A stretch of 64,000 nucleotides of DNA from Madurella fahalii (Eukaryota; Ascomycota; Sordariomycetes; Sordariales), in contig CM056877.1 of the NCBI GenBank assembly GCA_029876055.1, forward strand, positions 3,472,001 to 3,536,000. Direction: 5' to 3'. Position numbers and translations under genes: made by a program. Every line of letters begins with the position of its first letter. Position 1 is the first letter of the stretch. Below, one piece after another: positions 1 through 10,611 of the stretch. The notes below the pieces were generated by a model, which saw nothing but the letters and a program-made list of their open reading frames with translations, was not told the origin of the DNA and did no database searches.

Positions 1-1790
1 CTGTCACCACCCTGGTGCCGGTGGTTCACATTAGCAACGGTAGCACGATTGACTCGCGTCGTTGCATCGCTTAGTGGCTGGCGAGGGCCCGAGTCCCGGG
101 AGTTCCTGGCCGGATCCATGACGACAATGCCACCGAGTAAGCGCTCAATGTAGCATAATTGACCTTAAAAGAGCAATTGGATTGTAACTTTGGGGAAATT
201 AGCGTCGGTAGGAGCCGAAAAACCTGGTATCGAGACAGAAAGTAGCGATCAAGAAGTGGAAGTGCGGGGGGCGGGTAGGAACGAGGGTCCACGGTTGTGG
301 AGGAAGGCCCGCGGGTTGGACTGAAGGGTTGGGGAGTAAGCGAATAGGAAAAAAAAAGTTTTGAGAGCGAGAAAAAAAAAAAAAAAAAGAGATGAGCAGC
401 CGTGGCCATCGAAACAATGGAACATGTGGCGGGCCCGTGGGGAGGGACGGGGGGAAGAAATGGGCGGAATCGCGAGTATTGTTTTCTCTCAAGTGCCAGC
501 AAGCCCCGGTCTTCTGCGAGGCACGGGAAGGAGCGGAAGGCTTGAGATTGTCTCGGCGCCGTGCGGAGGAATTGCAGGATATCCTAAGTCATGGAATTCT
601 TCATGCCTGATATCTTCATGGTGAGGTAGGTAACACATTAACTCCATGGGTTACGAACCATCCTGTGGCCCCAAGTCTCTGTCGCCAACACGAAGACTAA
701 TACCAGAATATGCTTTTATGAATGAGAGTAAAGGTAACTTTAGTGATTGGAGGCGTGGCAGTTGGGAAACACGATGGCTAGCAAGCACGATTTATCGGAC
801 TCGAGCATCGGCCGGAGCACCTACCTGAGGCTGAAGGGTAATTATTGGGGGCTTAAGGGTACCGAGTTACGTGACGCGACCGGGCCAACGATTAGATATT
901 GTACGCGCCTCCAGGTTGGGCACGGAATGATGCAGATCGATTGACTGGCATGGAAGTTCATACCACCACTGCGGATTGTGACATGAGGTTCTCATTCCAA
1001 CGGAATTCGCCGAGGGGAAGTGGGAGGAGAGGGCCCGGTAGACTTTTGCAGTAAAGGCGGGCATTGAGGAAAAACAATAACTTCATGAGACTGTAACTTT
1101 GGGATCTTTTTAGAGGAATTGGGGAACCTGAGATCTGAGCTAAAGACGGGAGCGTCCTGGGATTTCTCATGAGTGTGAAGCGCTGAAAGTCAGGGTCGAC
1201 GTTAAGACGAGATGGTGGAGTTGGACTTCGTTGGGGTTAGGGGAACGGAGACCCCACCTTGGCAGTGGAGAGCTCCACCTACCCGAGGGAGCGGTACAGT
1301 ACATACAGTACGTTACAGTACAAGGACCGAGAAGAAAAAGAGATGGTGACGCTAGCTAGCACTCGACTTGTAGATTAGGTCTCACGGAGGAGAAAAGGAT
1401 GTGTTCCGGGCTTTTAAGCGCACAGTGATTTGCGTAGAATGTTTGTAGTGTTTGAGACAACCTTCCTACCCTATAATTCTGGGTTTAGACGTCCATGTTT
1501 TCCTCCCAATACGTGCGCTGCTATTTGATCGCAGTCGGCGAGAAGTCTTGCGCTAATAAATCAATTAAACACACCCTCCAACTCCAACTCCATCAAAGAC
1601 GCGTCGCGTTTTGTGCACAGAGCACTTTCTAACCTCAACCCTCAACCTCAATCTCCATCGTACTCCCCACTACACCTTGAATTGTTTAATCGCCTGACGG
1701 CTGCCGCAGAAAAGGATGACCGAAAACTGAAAAGGATCCGAAAGCTCAGGTCATTAAACAAGTCTGCAGTCTTTGTTTACCAGCGCTGAG
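1..1790. other. Intergenic region upstream of smc5
   Basis: I see no supportable gene here. The open frames lack splice logic and recognisable protein. There is an A tract at about 371-388 and a cluster of repeated TACAGTA-like words at about 1294-1322. The last 200 bases before smc5 (about 1570-1700) are rich in CAACTC/CTCAAC words, as in many fungal 5' leaders. Confidence 0.5.
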
Positions 1791-4700
1791 ATGCCTGATA
1801 GCGTTGTCGATAACAGGTCGCTCCGTGACGACGGCGGACCGCCAGCCGCCTCTGCCCGGACCCCGCCCAATCTGCCTTCCAGGATGGACGCTTTCAGCGT
1901 TCTCCATTTAAGGGGCGGTGATAGTCCGCATAACTTTGACTATGATGAGGGTGAAGACTTATCTGATGATCCTTCAGTGCGGCCCCTTCCGCAACGAGCA
2001 GCCGGGTCTCGCACCGGAAACACCGTCTCTCCCTCCGAGTTTCAGCCTGGCGCAATCGTTCGCGTCAAGTTGCGGAACTTTGTGACATACGAAGAGGCCG
2101 AGTTCTTCCTCGGCCCGAACCTGAACATGGTCATCGGGCCAAACGGTACAGGCAAAAGCTCTCTCGTTTGCGCCATTTGCTTGGGTCTGGGATATTCCTC
2201 AAATGTCTTGGGCCGGGCGAGCGCTTTCGGCGAGTTTGTTAAGCATGGAAAGGACGAAGCTGAAATCGAGGTGGAACTGCAGAGGAAGCCAGAAGATGCC
2301 GAGAACTATCTCGTCGGGCTCTGCATTCGACGAGAGGATAACAGCAGGAAATTCACTCTCAACGGGCAGAGGGTGTCCCACAAAGGGGTCCAGGAGCTCA
2401 TGAAGTCCTTGAGGATCCAGATCGACAACTTGTGCCAGTTTTTGCCCCAAGACAAGGTTGCTGAGTTTGCTGGCCTCACTCCGGTCGAGTTGCTGGAGAA
2501 AACACTGCATGCGGCCGCCCCGGAGGAGATGATAAATTGGCAGATTCAGCTAAAGGAGTACTTCAAAATGCAGAAGGATTCAGAGCACAGCACCGAGAAG
2601 ATCCGCGAGGAGCTCCGCAAGATGGAGGCCCGACAGCAGGTTCTGCAAGCAGATGTCGAGAAGCTCCGGGAAAGAAAGGCGATTCAGGAGGAAATCGAAA
2701 AGCTGACCAAGCTGCGGTCAGTGGTGAGATACTACGAGGCGCGAAACAATTGGAAGGAGGCAAAAGCGCGAAAAGCTGAAGGCGAACGTTCCCTCAGGCG
2801 GCTCGAGGAGAACGTTGCTCCTGCGCTTCAAGCAGTCAACAAGAAGCAGGAATACCAATCCAAGATCAAGCTCGTCCTTGCCGACAGGCAGCAGCGACTG
2901 CAGGCCGCTGAAGCCACCGCCGATTCGGCAATTGGCCAAGTCGAAGCTGCTGAGGCCAAGTGTCAAGAATTGTTAGCCAAGAAAGAGGCAGAGAGGGCCA
3001 ACTTCGCTACCAAAAAACAAGAACTCGGCCGTCTGCGAAAAAAGATTACGGATCTGGAGGCAGGCTATCGGCAGGCTCCAAAAGAGTTCGATGCCGCTGA
3101 CTGGAACAGAAAGATTGTAAGTGTGCCCATGGCTTGCTATGCATTTGGTATAGTACTCATACTGACCGCCTGGATAAAGCGGGACCAAGAGCATCAGCAT
3201 CGCGAGAAGGAAGCGGAAGCCGCGGAGGTCGCTGAAGTGATGCAACAGCTCCGGACTAAAGCGGGCGAGAACCGTGATCAGCTCGGAAAGCTCCAGACCA
3301 ATTTACAGGAGTTAGATTCCCAACGAGGCCAACTTCTGAACCAGCTGAAAAGGTTCAACCCGGACGCTGCCAGAGGGTGGGAATGGTTAGCGGACAACCA
3401 AGCCGAGTTTCAGCAGGAAGTTTTCGGGCCGCCTATGCTTTCGTGCTCCGTTAACGATGCCCGCTACACCGACCTCGTTCAGTCCATGCTGCAGGCAGAC
3501 GACTTTCTATGTTTCACGGCGCAAAACAGGGACGACCACAAGAAACTCAGCGATCAGTTCTACGGGAAGATGGGACTCTCGGTCACGATCCGGTCCTGCT
3601 TCACTCCGTACAGCTCCTTTAGACCGCCCCTGCCAAAGGAAGAGTTGACAAAACTAGGGTTCGATGGCTATGTCAGAGACTATTTAGAAGGGCCGGAACC
3701 GGTGCTCGCCATGCTCTGCTCTGAAAAGAGGCTGCATACATCAGCGGTGGCTCTGAAAGACATATCCGACGAGCAGTTTGACCGGATCCAGCAGATGGAC
3801 CATCCTACCCAGTTTGCTGCTGGCAAGCAGCTCTATCGCATCACGCGCAGAAGGGAGTATGGACCTTCGGCTGTCTCCACACGGGTGATGCAATTCGGTC
3901 GGGGCCGATTCTGGACGGATCAGCCAGTGGATGCGGCCGAGAAAGAAGAGCTGCTGCGCAAGATCGAGGAACTCAAAAGGCAGCGCGCCGAGATGCGAGA
4001 GCAGTACGAGGCCAAGCAAGCTCGAAAGAATGAGATAGATCAGGAAAAGGAACAGATCACCAAGAGGCTGGTAAGTGTGCTCAGCAGCCTTCCTGTATGG
4101 GAGAGTGCTTTGCTAAGAGAGGGCCATAGCTGGAGTTGCGGAAGGCAAAGAGTGAGCTGCAGCGCGAGTTCACAAAGTGGCAGTCCATGCCGGACAAGAT
4201 AGGTATGAAAGCTCGCAGAAAGACGAGGGGTTCGCAGCCAACTGATACAGGTTCCCAGAGTCGGAAAAGAGGGCGCTACGGCAGACAGAAGAGACACTTG
4301 CAGCATTCAAGGGGCAGATGGACGAGCTCGAGAACCTCCATGATCAGGCGGTGCTGGACAAAGCCAAAGCGATCCTCCATCATCATAAGCAGATCGCTGC
4401 TATTCGACAGGCGCGTCAGGCTCTGCTCGAGGCGCAGGTTCTCCTCATGGAGGCTGAATCCGACGTGACGATTCTCAAAGATAGAAACTCGGAGATCACA
4501 CGGCAGCTAGAGGAGGAGAAAAAATCGCTGCAGAAGATCATGGACGAGCTCAATGAGTTGCGTAGCATGGCAGCCGAAGCACGAGAAGAAGCGCTTAGTG
4601 TCCTGACGGAGGAGAACAAAGATGAAATGCGTGCGAGCGCCGAAGGCAGGACAGTCGAGCAGGTCAACCAGAGCATTCTTGTAGAGAAAGCGAAACTCGA

Positions 4701-5427
4701 GGTCATCCATGCTAGCAATCCAGCTGCCCTCGAGGAGTACGAGCGATACGCGGCCAAGATCAACAGGGAGCGGGCCAACCAAGCGAACCAAGAAGGCAAG
4801 CTGGCCGAACTTAACGATAAGATCCACAGGATCAAGAGTCAATGGGAACCCAGGCTGGACAAGCTCGTAGGGCAGATCAACGACGCCTTCAGCTATAATT
4901 TTGAGCAGATCAGCTGCGCCGGCGAGGTGGGGGTGCACAAGGACGAGGACTTTGACAAGTGGTCCATTGAGGTCAAGGTCAAGTTCCGGTAAGCTTTACA
5001 CTGGGATTCCGGTACGCCCCTGATATCGACCAGCAGGGGACTGACCACATCTGACAGAGAGAACGAGACGCTGCAGCGGCTCGACCAGCACCGGCAATCC
5101 GGCGGTGAGCGGGCTGTGTCGACCATCTTTTACTTGATGGCGCTGCAGTCGATGGCGCAAGCACCGTTCCGTGTCGTTGACGAGATCAATCAGGGCATGG
5201 ACCCGCGCAACGAGCGAATGGTGCATGAGCGCATGGTAGAGGTCGCCTGCCGCGAGCACACGAGCCAGTACTTCCTCATCACGCCCAAGTTGCTGTCGGG
5301 CCTGCGGTACGACGAACGGATGCGAGTGCACACAATCGTCAGTGGCGAGCATGTCGACGAGCGAGGGACGGAGAAGATGAACTTTGCAAATTTCGTGAAG
5401 ATCCAGCGAAGGTTGACAGGACGTTGA
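1791..5427 (+). CDS. smc5: SMC5, structural maintenance of chromosomes protein 5
   Basis: ATPase subunit of the nuclear SMC5/6 complex, which acts in recombinational repair and chromosome segregation. Proposed exons: 1791-3116, 3180-4070, 4130-4202, 4259-4988 and 5058-5427, giving 1129 aa, a normal length for SMC5. The Walker A motif GPNGTGKSS lies near residues 115-123, after an N-terminal tail of about 85 residues. Long coiled-coil arms flank a hinge-like region around residues 500-650. The C-terminal head has the ABC signature SGGERAVS near residue 1020 and a Walker B segment (FRVVDEINQGMD) just after. The ATG at 1791 is the first in frame. Intron 3 (4203-4258) is placed so that codon phase gives DKI-E-SEKRAL; the other AG at 4250 would break the frame. 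Intron 1 (3117-3179) is 63 nt and free of stops. Family assignment is firm; exon edges are inferred. Confidence 0.95.
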
Positions 5428-6149
5428 TGGAAGGAGAAGAGAGTAAACAATTGATATCCTTCTCCATAGGTAGTGACGATAGCATGAGTGTTTCGATGCC
5501 CAGCAGAATCGCCAGTCTGCTGTCATGGCAGACTCGCAGCTCACCGAGACATGCCAGCACTCCAACGTTGTTGGAAAGGGCCCAGAAGTGCCGATGCACT
5601 ATAATCCTACGAGCGGTTCCAGCATGGCTCAAGTAATGCTCTTGCTTTTCCGTGTCGAGTTGAATGAGAAAGAATTACAGGTTAAGTACAGAACTTGCTG
5701 TTCTGGCCGCCGAATTTGGCAGGGCAGGGCCGCCATTCTCGGGCGTCTCGAGGCGGCACGCTTGGTCACAACCAGGTACTTGGTACCTCACCACAGACCT
5801 GCCTCCCTCGATTCAATTCAGGCTGCACAGTCCACGACTCCACCTACATCACCCTCCAATGAGCGTCCTCATCCTGAACAGTTGGCTTTGCGAAAGGAAG
5901 TCGTTCCCGCAATCCAGGAAACCGTCTTCTTCAACCTGGCATCCATTTTTGGCTCCCCGGCAAGGCGGCGCAGCGGCGCAACAAGACATAAAATGGCGCC
6001 CCTCGCGCTTTTCGTCGTCCGCGGCTCGTTAACCGTCGTCATCAGATTTGGTACCCTCGACGCTCAACGCTACCGCAATGCCAGCGCATCGCCCGCCGCG
6101 ACCGCTCGCTGAAGACCGGTAGTACAATGCGGATTTATCCTGCGCTTTA
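5428..6149. other. Intergenic, smc5 3' flank
   Basis: Contains open frames of up to 195 codons (5525-6112, +), but with no recognisable motif, signal peptide or splice pattern. I treat the stretch as smc5 3' untranslated and flanking sequence leading into the degraded element that follows. Confidence 0.4.
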
Positions 6150-6600
6150 CGCTGCGAGAAGCCGCGAAGCGGACTGCAAAAAGGCCAGCGGCTCTTACGG
6201 CCGAGCAGCGCGCAGCTCTCCGCAGGCAGCTTGAGAACACTCAGTTCCTTACACCCGACTATGCCGATAAGATCAAGATTAATATCGCTAGTATACTACG
6301 GAAATAGAAGAGGTAAAGAGGCCACCTCCTCCTCCCGTTCTATCCGCATTTTGGCTAATAGCCCTGGAGATAGTACGAATTCACTACGTTAGGGGGAGCC
6401 TAGCGAGACGTAATCTAGAACGTAAACCCAGCGACGGCGATGGTTTTCCTCGAATATCTGTGTCAAACATGCCGGATCAAATCGTGAGGATCGTCGTAGA
6501 AGTATTTCCGCTAGTATAAGTAGCTGTATACTAGTGTTATAGGCTGCTATATAGACGTTAATAACAGTAAAGAAGCTAAAAAGGTAAATACCTAGGTTCT
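6150..6600 (+). pseudogene. RIP-like relic of a DUF3435 / 'FluG-domain' tyrosine-recombinase-like gene
   Basis: One forward frame (codon starts at 6191, 6440 and so on) stays meaningful for about 130 codons despite many stops. The left block (6191-6304) reads AEQRAALRRQLEN, then DYADKIKINIASILRK, then a TAG at 6305 where a Trp would fit. The right block (6437-6575) reads ATAMVFLEYLCQ and CRIKS, followed by stops at 6485, 6497, 6512 and 6521 at places where relatives, as I recall them, have Trp, Trp, Gln and Gln. The region is rich in TA dinucleotides and TAG words. From memory this matches the N-terminal part of fungal DUF3435 proteins (often named C2H2 finger or FluG domain protein), the family of Starship captain recombinases. 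No intact catalytic domain remains in the window. The family call is recognition from memory, not a search. Confidence 0.5.
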
Positions 6601-7555
6601 TATATACCGATGCAGTAGCTGATACGTCCTTCTAAATAGTACAATACCGTTTTAGTTAACAGGTACTGCCTACAACCTCTAAGGATCGAGGATCCAAAGG
6701 GAGTAGGACTAGAGTATCTGGATACAAGTAGCACATACATAATACAGGAGCAGAGTACTCGTTAGAGGGTAGTAGTCTTATTGAACTCAATCTCCCTCCT
6801 AAACCGCATCTTCCGCTCTTATCTTTTATACCCTATAATAACAGCATCTGAACTCACTTACTCCGCTCGCTGCCCTATTGTTACGGGTTTCCGTTGTAGT
6901 CCTGTAACTAGTGACCTCAAGGGCGTTAACCTTGACACTGAGGTAGGTACTTTATAAACACCGGTATAATCTATGACAAAGTAAGATATAATGAGTTGAT
7001 TATATTCAGGTCCTCCTATACGTTCTCCGTCGTGGTCTCTGCTTTCTGCACACGCACGCCCTGTTTGACCCGCGCTGATCGTTGTACAAGCACTCTCGAT
7101 CGTCGGGTCGCAGCAAGCGAAGCGGGCCCGTCGGTCGCATCACGAACAGTCCGAGAGAGCGGGGCGACGAGAAGCTCAACCATGCCCACCCAACTCAGCA
7201 CTCCAACCACTCCACCTGGCCGATTGACTCGCGGCTCCGGGTGCTTGGCACGGTCGCAAAGCAGGTATCTCACACACTGCACTTTTATCCAAAACCACTT
7301 TTCGCCGCTCGTTCAATTCCTTTCAGCTCACTACAGTTCCTGATTACCTCCCGTGTCCAACATTCACAACACTGCAGTCCTCGCTCCACAGCAACCGCCA
7401 TCTGACGAGGCCGCTCTCAGAAGCGTGGTGGTTCAGGTGATCGGTGGCATCGGAGCGGATAGGAGGTGCGTCGGTTAGTATCCAAGGGTTAGGTTCCTAG
7501 TAGTCGTCGGGTTCCTGTCCAGGGGCAGGTAAACAAATGAGCTATCTATTGATAG
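6600..7555. other. TA-rich degraded sequence, no intact gene
   Basis: Up to about 7000 the sequence is rich in TA, TAG and CTA words and has stops in every frame, continuing the decayed element to its left. From about 7000 base composition returns to normal. No gene is supportable. Confidence 0.4.
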
Positions 7556-8100
7556 TTGGCCTGGAAACCATTAAAGGTATTCTTCGCTATCCTGCAGCTG
7601 CTAATCAAATCAGCTGCTGCTCGTGCCATTCACGCCATTGCTACGCCGGGTGCCAGTTTACCTCCTGCTCAGTCCGATGTGTCCTCAGGATCTAAAAAGA
7701 ACCCAGGTGTCACTACACAACTCGGAACTAAAAATCCAACTACTTCAGCCTCTTACAAATCGCTACCGACAAGTGTACCAAGGACTCTACAAGTCCAGGC
7801 CCGAATTACGTTTAACGATATCGAAAGAGCCGATTGGAAGGTCGAGATCTAGATCCAAACTGGGATCCTATCACGTATCAAGCCCCTTGATATGGCTACT
7901 ATCTATAAGTTTGGGGAGTAACGAGGGACTGAGAACAAGAGAAACAACGAGTGGAAGGTTTTTGAAATGGCTGATCCTGCCATTAAGGTTGTTTTGGCAG
8001 CGATCGCGTGACTACTGGAGCCCACAAATCCCGGGCGAGGCCGGCTCGCCGACTTTATAACCTCCATTGCGCTAAACACTAGCCCGAGCTCACTCCTGTA
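7556..8100 (+). pseudogene. Degenerate open frame interrupted by a few stops
   Basis: One forward frame beginning near 7556 can be followed for about 180 codons with only three interruptions: TAG at 7850-7852, TAA near 7919 and TGA near 8008. Between them the translation looks protein-like, with segments such as TFNDIERADWK, IKPLDMATIYKFGE and WKVFEMADPAIKVV. I do not recognise the family. Stops are few and of TAG/TAA/TGA types that single C-to-T or G-to-A changes from CAG, CAA, CGA or TGG would give. It could be a second piece of the mobile element or an independent dead gene. Confidence 0.3.
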
Positions 8101-9052
8101 TTCACAACATGCCAGTGTGCCTTTTCATATTCCGCCGTACACTCCAACACACCATCCTCAGTAAGACGGCGGCATTGTACATACATATACGGTAGCAGAT
8201 GTGAATTCTTGTGTTCGCCACGCGTCGCTGCAAACGTGATTATAGGCGTCATACGAGAGGATTTGTCTCTCCAGTCGAGTCGTAACCGACAACCTGCCAC
8301 TGCTTGCTGCTGACTAGCCTGCCTTGGGGGGGGGGGGGGATGTGAGTTAAGCATCCCTTACCAATACTGGTAACTGAATTGCGAAAAGCTCTTCAAGCGG
8401 CGGGGGAGATGTGTCAAATCGACCATCGTCGAAGCTCCCCAACGCACCATCTAGATTAAAAGCAAGACGGTCGCTGTCCCGAACCACATGCGGGACAAGG
8501 AAGCCAGGTCAAGAGGCAAGCTAGGATTAAGGTGGGTCACTCGCAGAACGGACCTCTCTTTACCATGACGGACCAAAAGGGTCAACGCAAGCAGTTTCTC
8601 ATCTCCATCGGAAACCGGCTTGTGGCGACTTGATCAAGCCGAAGAACGTGCTCGACCAAGAGAAGGGGCGCCATCCTCAAGCTGGCAAGACGGGGCGAGG
8701 AAGGGGTGGAGAGCTGTTGGGTGAACGGTTAACTTCTGTCGCGTGATGTTGAAAGAGCGTTCACACGTGCACACAATGTCATGATTGGGCTGAGATTCAG
8801 CTGAGGTGGTCCATGCTTCGCCCAGTCTCTGTTCCCAACACGCCCCAGACGTCCCAGTGTTCAGCTCTGCATATCTTTGCGCTCGGACTACCTCACTTGC
8901 ACACAAGGACGCACGTGATCACCAGCTTGAAGCAGGCGCTCGGACCACCGCTCATGATACTTCACCCAGGTAAGCATGCATTTCTTCAACCTCCACCCTC
9001 TCAACGTGTATGGATACCGATCAACCACCGATCGACCTTGGCTGCACCAGCG
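8100..9052. other. Intergenic region with a 14-nt G tract
   Basis: No supportable gene. A run of 14 G occupies 8326-8339. Probably holds the promoter of the gene starting at 9053. Confidence 0.4.
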
Positions 9053-10176
9053 ATGGCTTCGCAGACGACCTCGGATTATCCGGTTTTGCCGGCTTTGCCG
9101 GCATCGCCTGCCTCTTCTGAAGACGACCATTACGCCGAGCTGGTATTTCACGTCTTCTTTTGTTTCGGGTCGTAGTGCAGATGGCGATTGCTGACCCCTC
9201 CTAGGTTTGGCTGAAGGTTTCCACGATTGACGAGATCCTCGACTTTATTGTCAGCTCTCGCCAAAGCGGCACCGAGTCAATCATCGGCTTCCACTGGCAG
9301 GTGAGCCAAGTGGACAATCTTTCTGAGGAGCTGGACGCTCGGCTGATCGAACTCGACCAACCGAAAATCCGACGGTTCGAATACGATTACGAATCCGAGA
9401 CGGTATATCTCGATATCATGGGCGAATCTATTCTGCATTACAAGGTTCAAATCGGTCTTCGCGATTATATCAAGAGTCATATCGCAAAGTTGCTTGCGGC
9501 GGCCAATGATCCGACAATTCGAGACTCGCTACGATCGGTCGACGAACCAGGCACAGCCAACATCAAGTCCGATGGCAAACTTCTCAAGCAAGCCGATGTC
9601 TCATTCGGCCAGGCGGGTACTCTGCCCTCCCTGGTTTGCGAGGTCTCGTAGAGCGAGCCCCGCCAACATGTGGAGAGGAAGGCGCGCCAATACATCGATT
9701 CGTCGGACGGCAGGATCCGAGCAGTTCTCATCCTTGACCTTCAATACCGCGGTATGAAGAAGGCATGGGTGAGCTTGCGGGTGGGGAACGACCCTTCAAG
9801 CCACTGGATCCAGCATCACGAACTCCTCCATGATGATGCCCTCGATCAACAGCCCGTCGGGCAAGTCGATCTATATCTCTCCGACCTCGTTGGTTTTGCT
9901 GGTTTACCAGCAGCCTCTTGTCGCCCCTCCGCCGCGGAGTCGGCTGCTGGAATCACGAGGTTTGCCGTCCTTCTGTCTGAGACAATATAACAAATCTAAC
10001 CATCCAACAGAAACCCCACGATCACTCTGACATTTGAGCGACTGAGGGCTATCTTTCGCAGAGCTCGCTATCTACACGATCCGACAAAGTTTACCGCAGA
10101 GGTCGATGATGAAGAGGAAAACCCATACGAGGAGACGGAGCGACGTGTGGCTGAAGTGCGCAGTGAGGGGCGCATG

Positions 10177-10410
10177 GAGACCGAGCGACGTGTCGCTGAG
10201 GCGCGCATCGAAGCTGAGCGACGTGTGGCTGAAGCGCGCAATGAGGAGCGCATGGAGACCGAGCGACGTGTCGCTGAAGCGCGTATCGAAGCTGAGCGAC
10301 GTGTAGCCGAAGCGCGCAATGAGGAGCGCATGGAGACCGAGCGACGTGTCGCTGAAGCGCGCATCGAAGCTGAGCGACGTGTGGCTGAAGCGCGCAATGA
10401 GGAGCACATG
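10177..10410 (+). repeat. Three tandem 78-bp units in the coiled-coil tail
   Basis: The word GAGACCGAGCGACGTGT starts at 10177, 10255 and 10333, and a diverged copy begins at 10411, giving an exact 78-bp (26-codon) period with few substitutions. Each unit encodes two ERRVAEAR-type blocks. A partial unit precedes it at about 10132. Confidence 0.9.
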
Positions 10411-10416
10411 GAGACC

Positions 10417-10524
10417 GAGCGCCGTGTGACGGAAGCGGAGCGGCGCTTGGGTGAAGAGCGCGTTGAGATGGAGCGCCGTGTGACGGAAGCGGAGCGGCGC
10501 CTGGCTGAAGAGCGAATTGAGAGG
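10417..10524 (+). repeat. Two tandem 54-bp units in the same exon
   Basis: GAGCGCCGTGTGACGGAAGC recurs at 10417 and 10471, a 54-bp (18-codon) period following the 78-bp array, so the tail grew by two different duplication steps. The encoded peptide is of the ERRVTEAERRL type. Confidence 0.85.
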
Positions 10525-10611
10525 GAGCGGCATATGGCTGCTGAGGTCGAGCGACGTGTTGCCGCCCAGATTGCGCGCCGTGTGGCTGGAGGCTGCTCGG
10601 AGGCCGAGTAG

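Larger units (their letters stand above)
9053..10611 (+). pseudogene. Conserved fungal nuclease-like protein with coiled-coil tail, broken by one in-frame stop
   Basis: Proposed exons 9053-9142, 9205-9959 and 10011-10611. Introns 9143-9204 (CTGAC branch) and 9960-10010 (CTAAC branch) both keep phase. Read through, the product is 481 codons; a TAG at 9649-9651 ends it after 178 aa. The frame before and after the stop is the same and the protein continues sensibly (YIDSSDGRIRAVLILDLQY, then VGQVDLYLSDLVGF), so the stop looks like one Trp TGG-to-TAG change. A segment with Asp then CEVS is reminiscent of a PD-(D/E)XK-like core (D...E-x-S/K); this is an inference from pattern. The third exon opens with TLTFERLRAIFRRAR and runs into an Arg/Glu/Ala coiled coil made of tandem repeats. 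It is either a recent pseudogene or a short 178-aa product. Confidence 0.6.
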
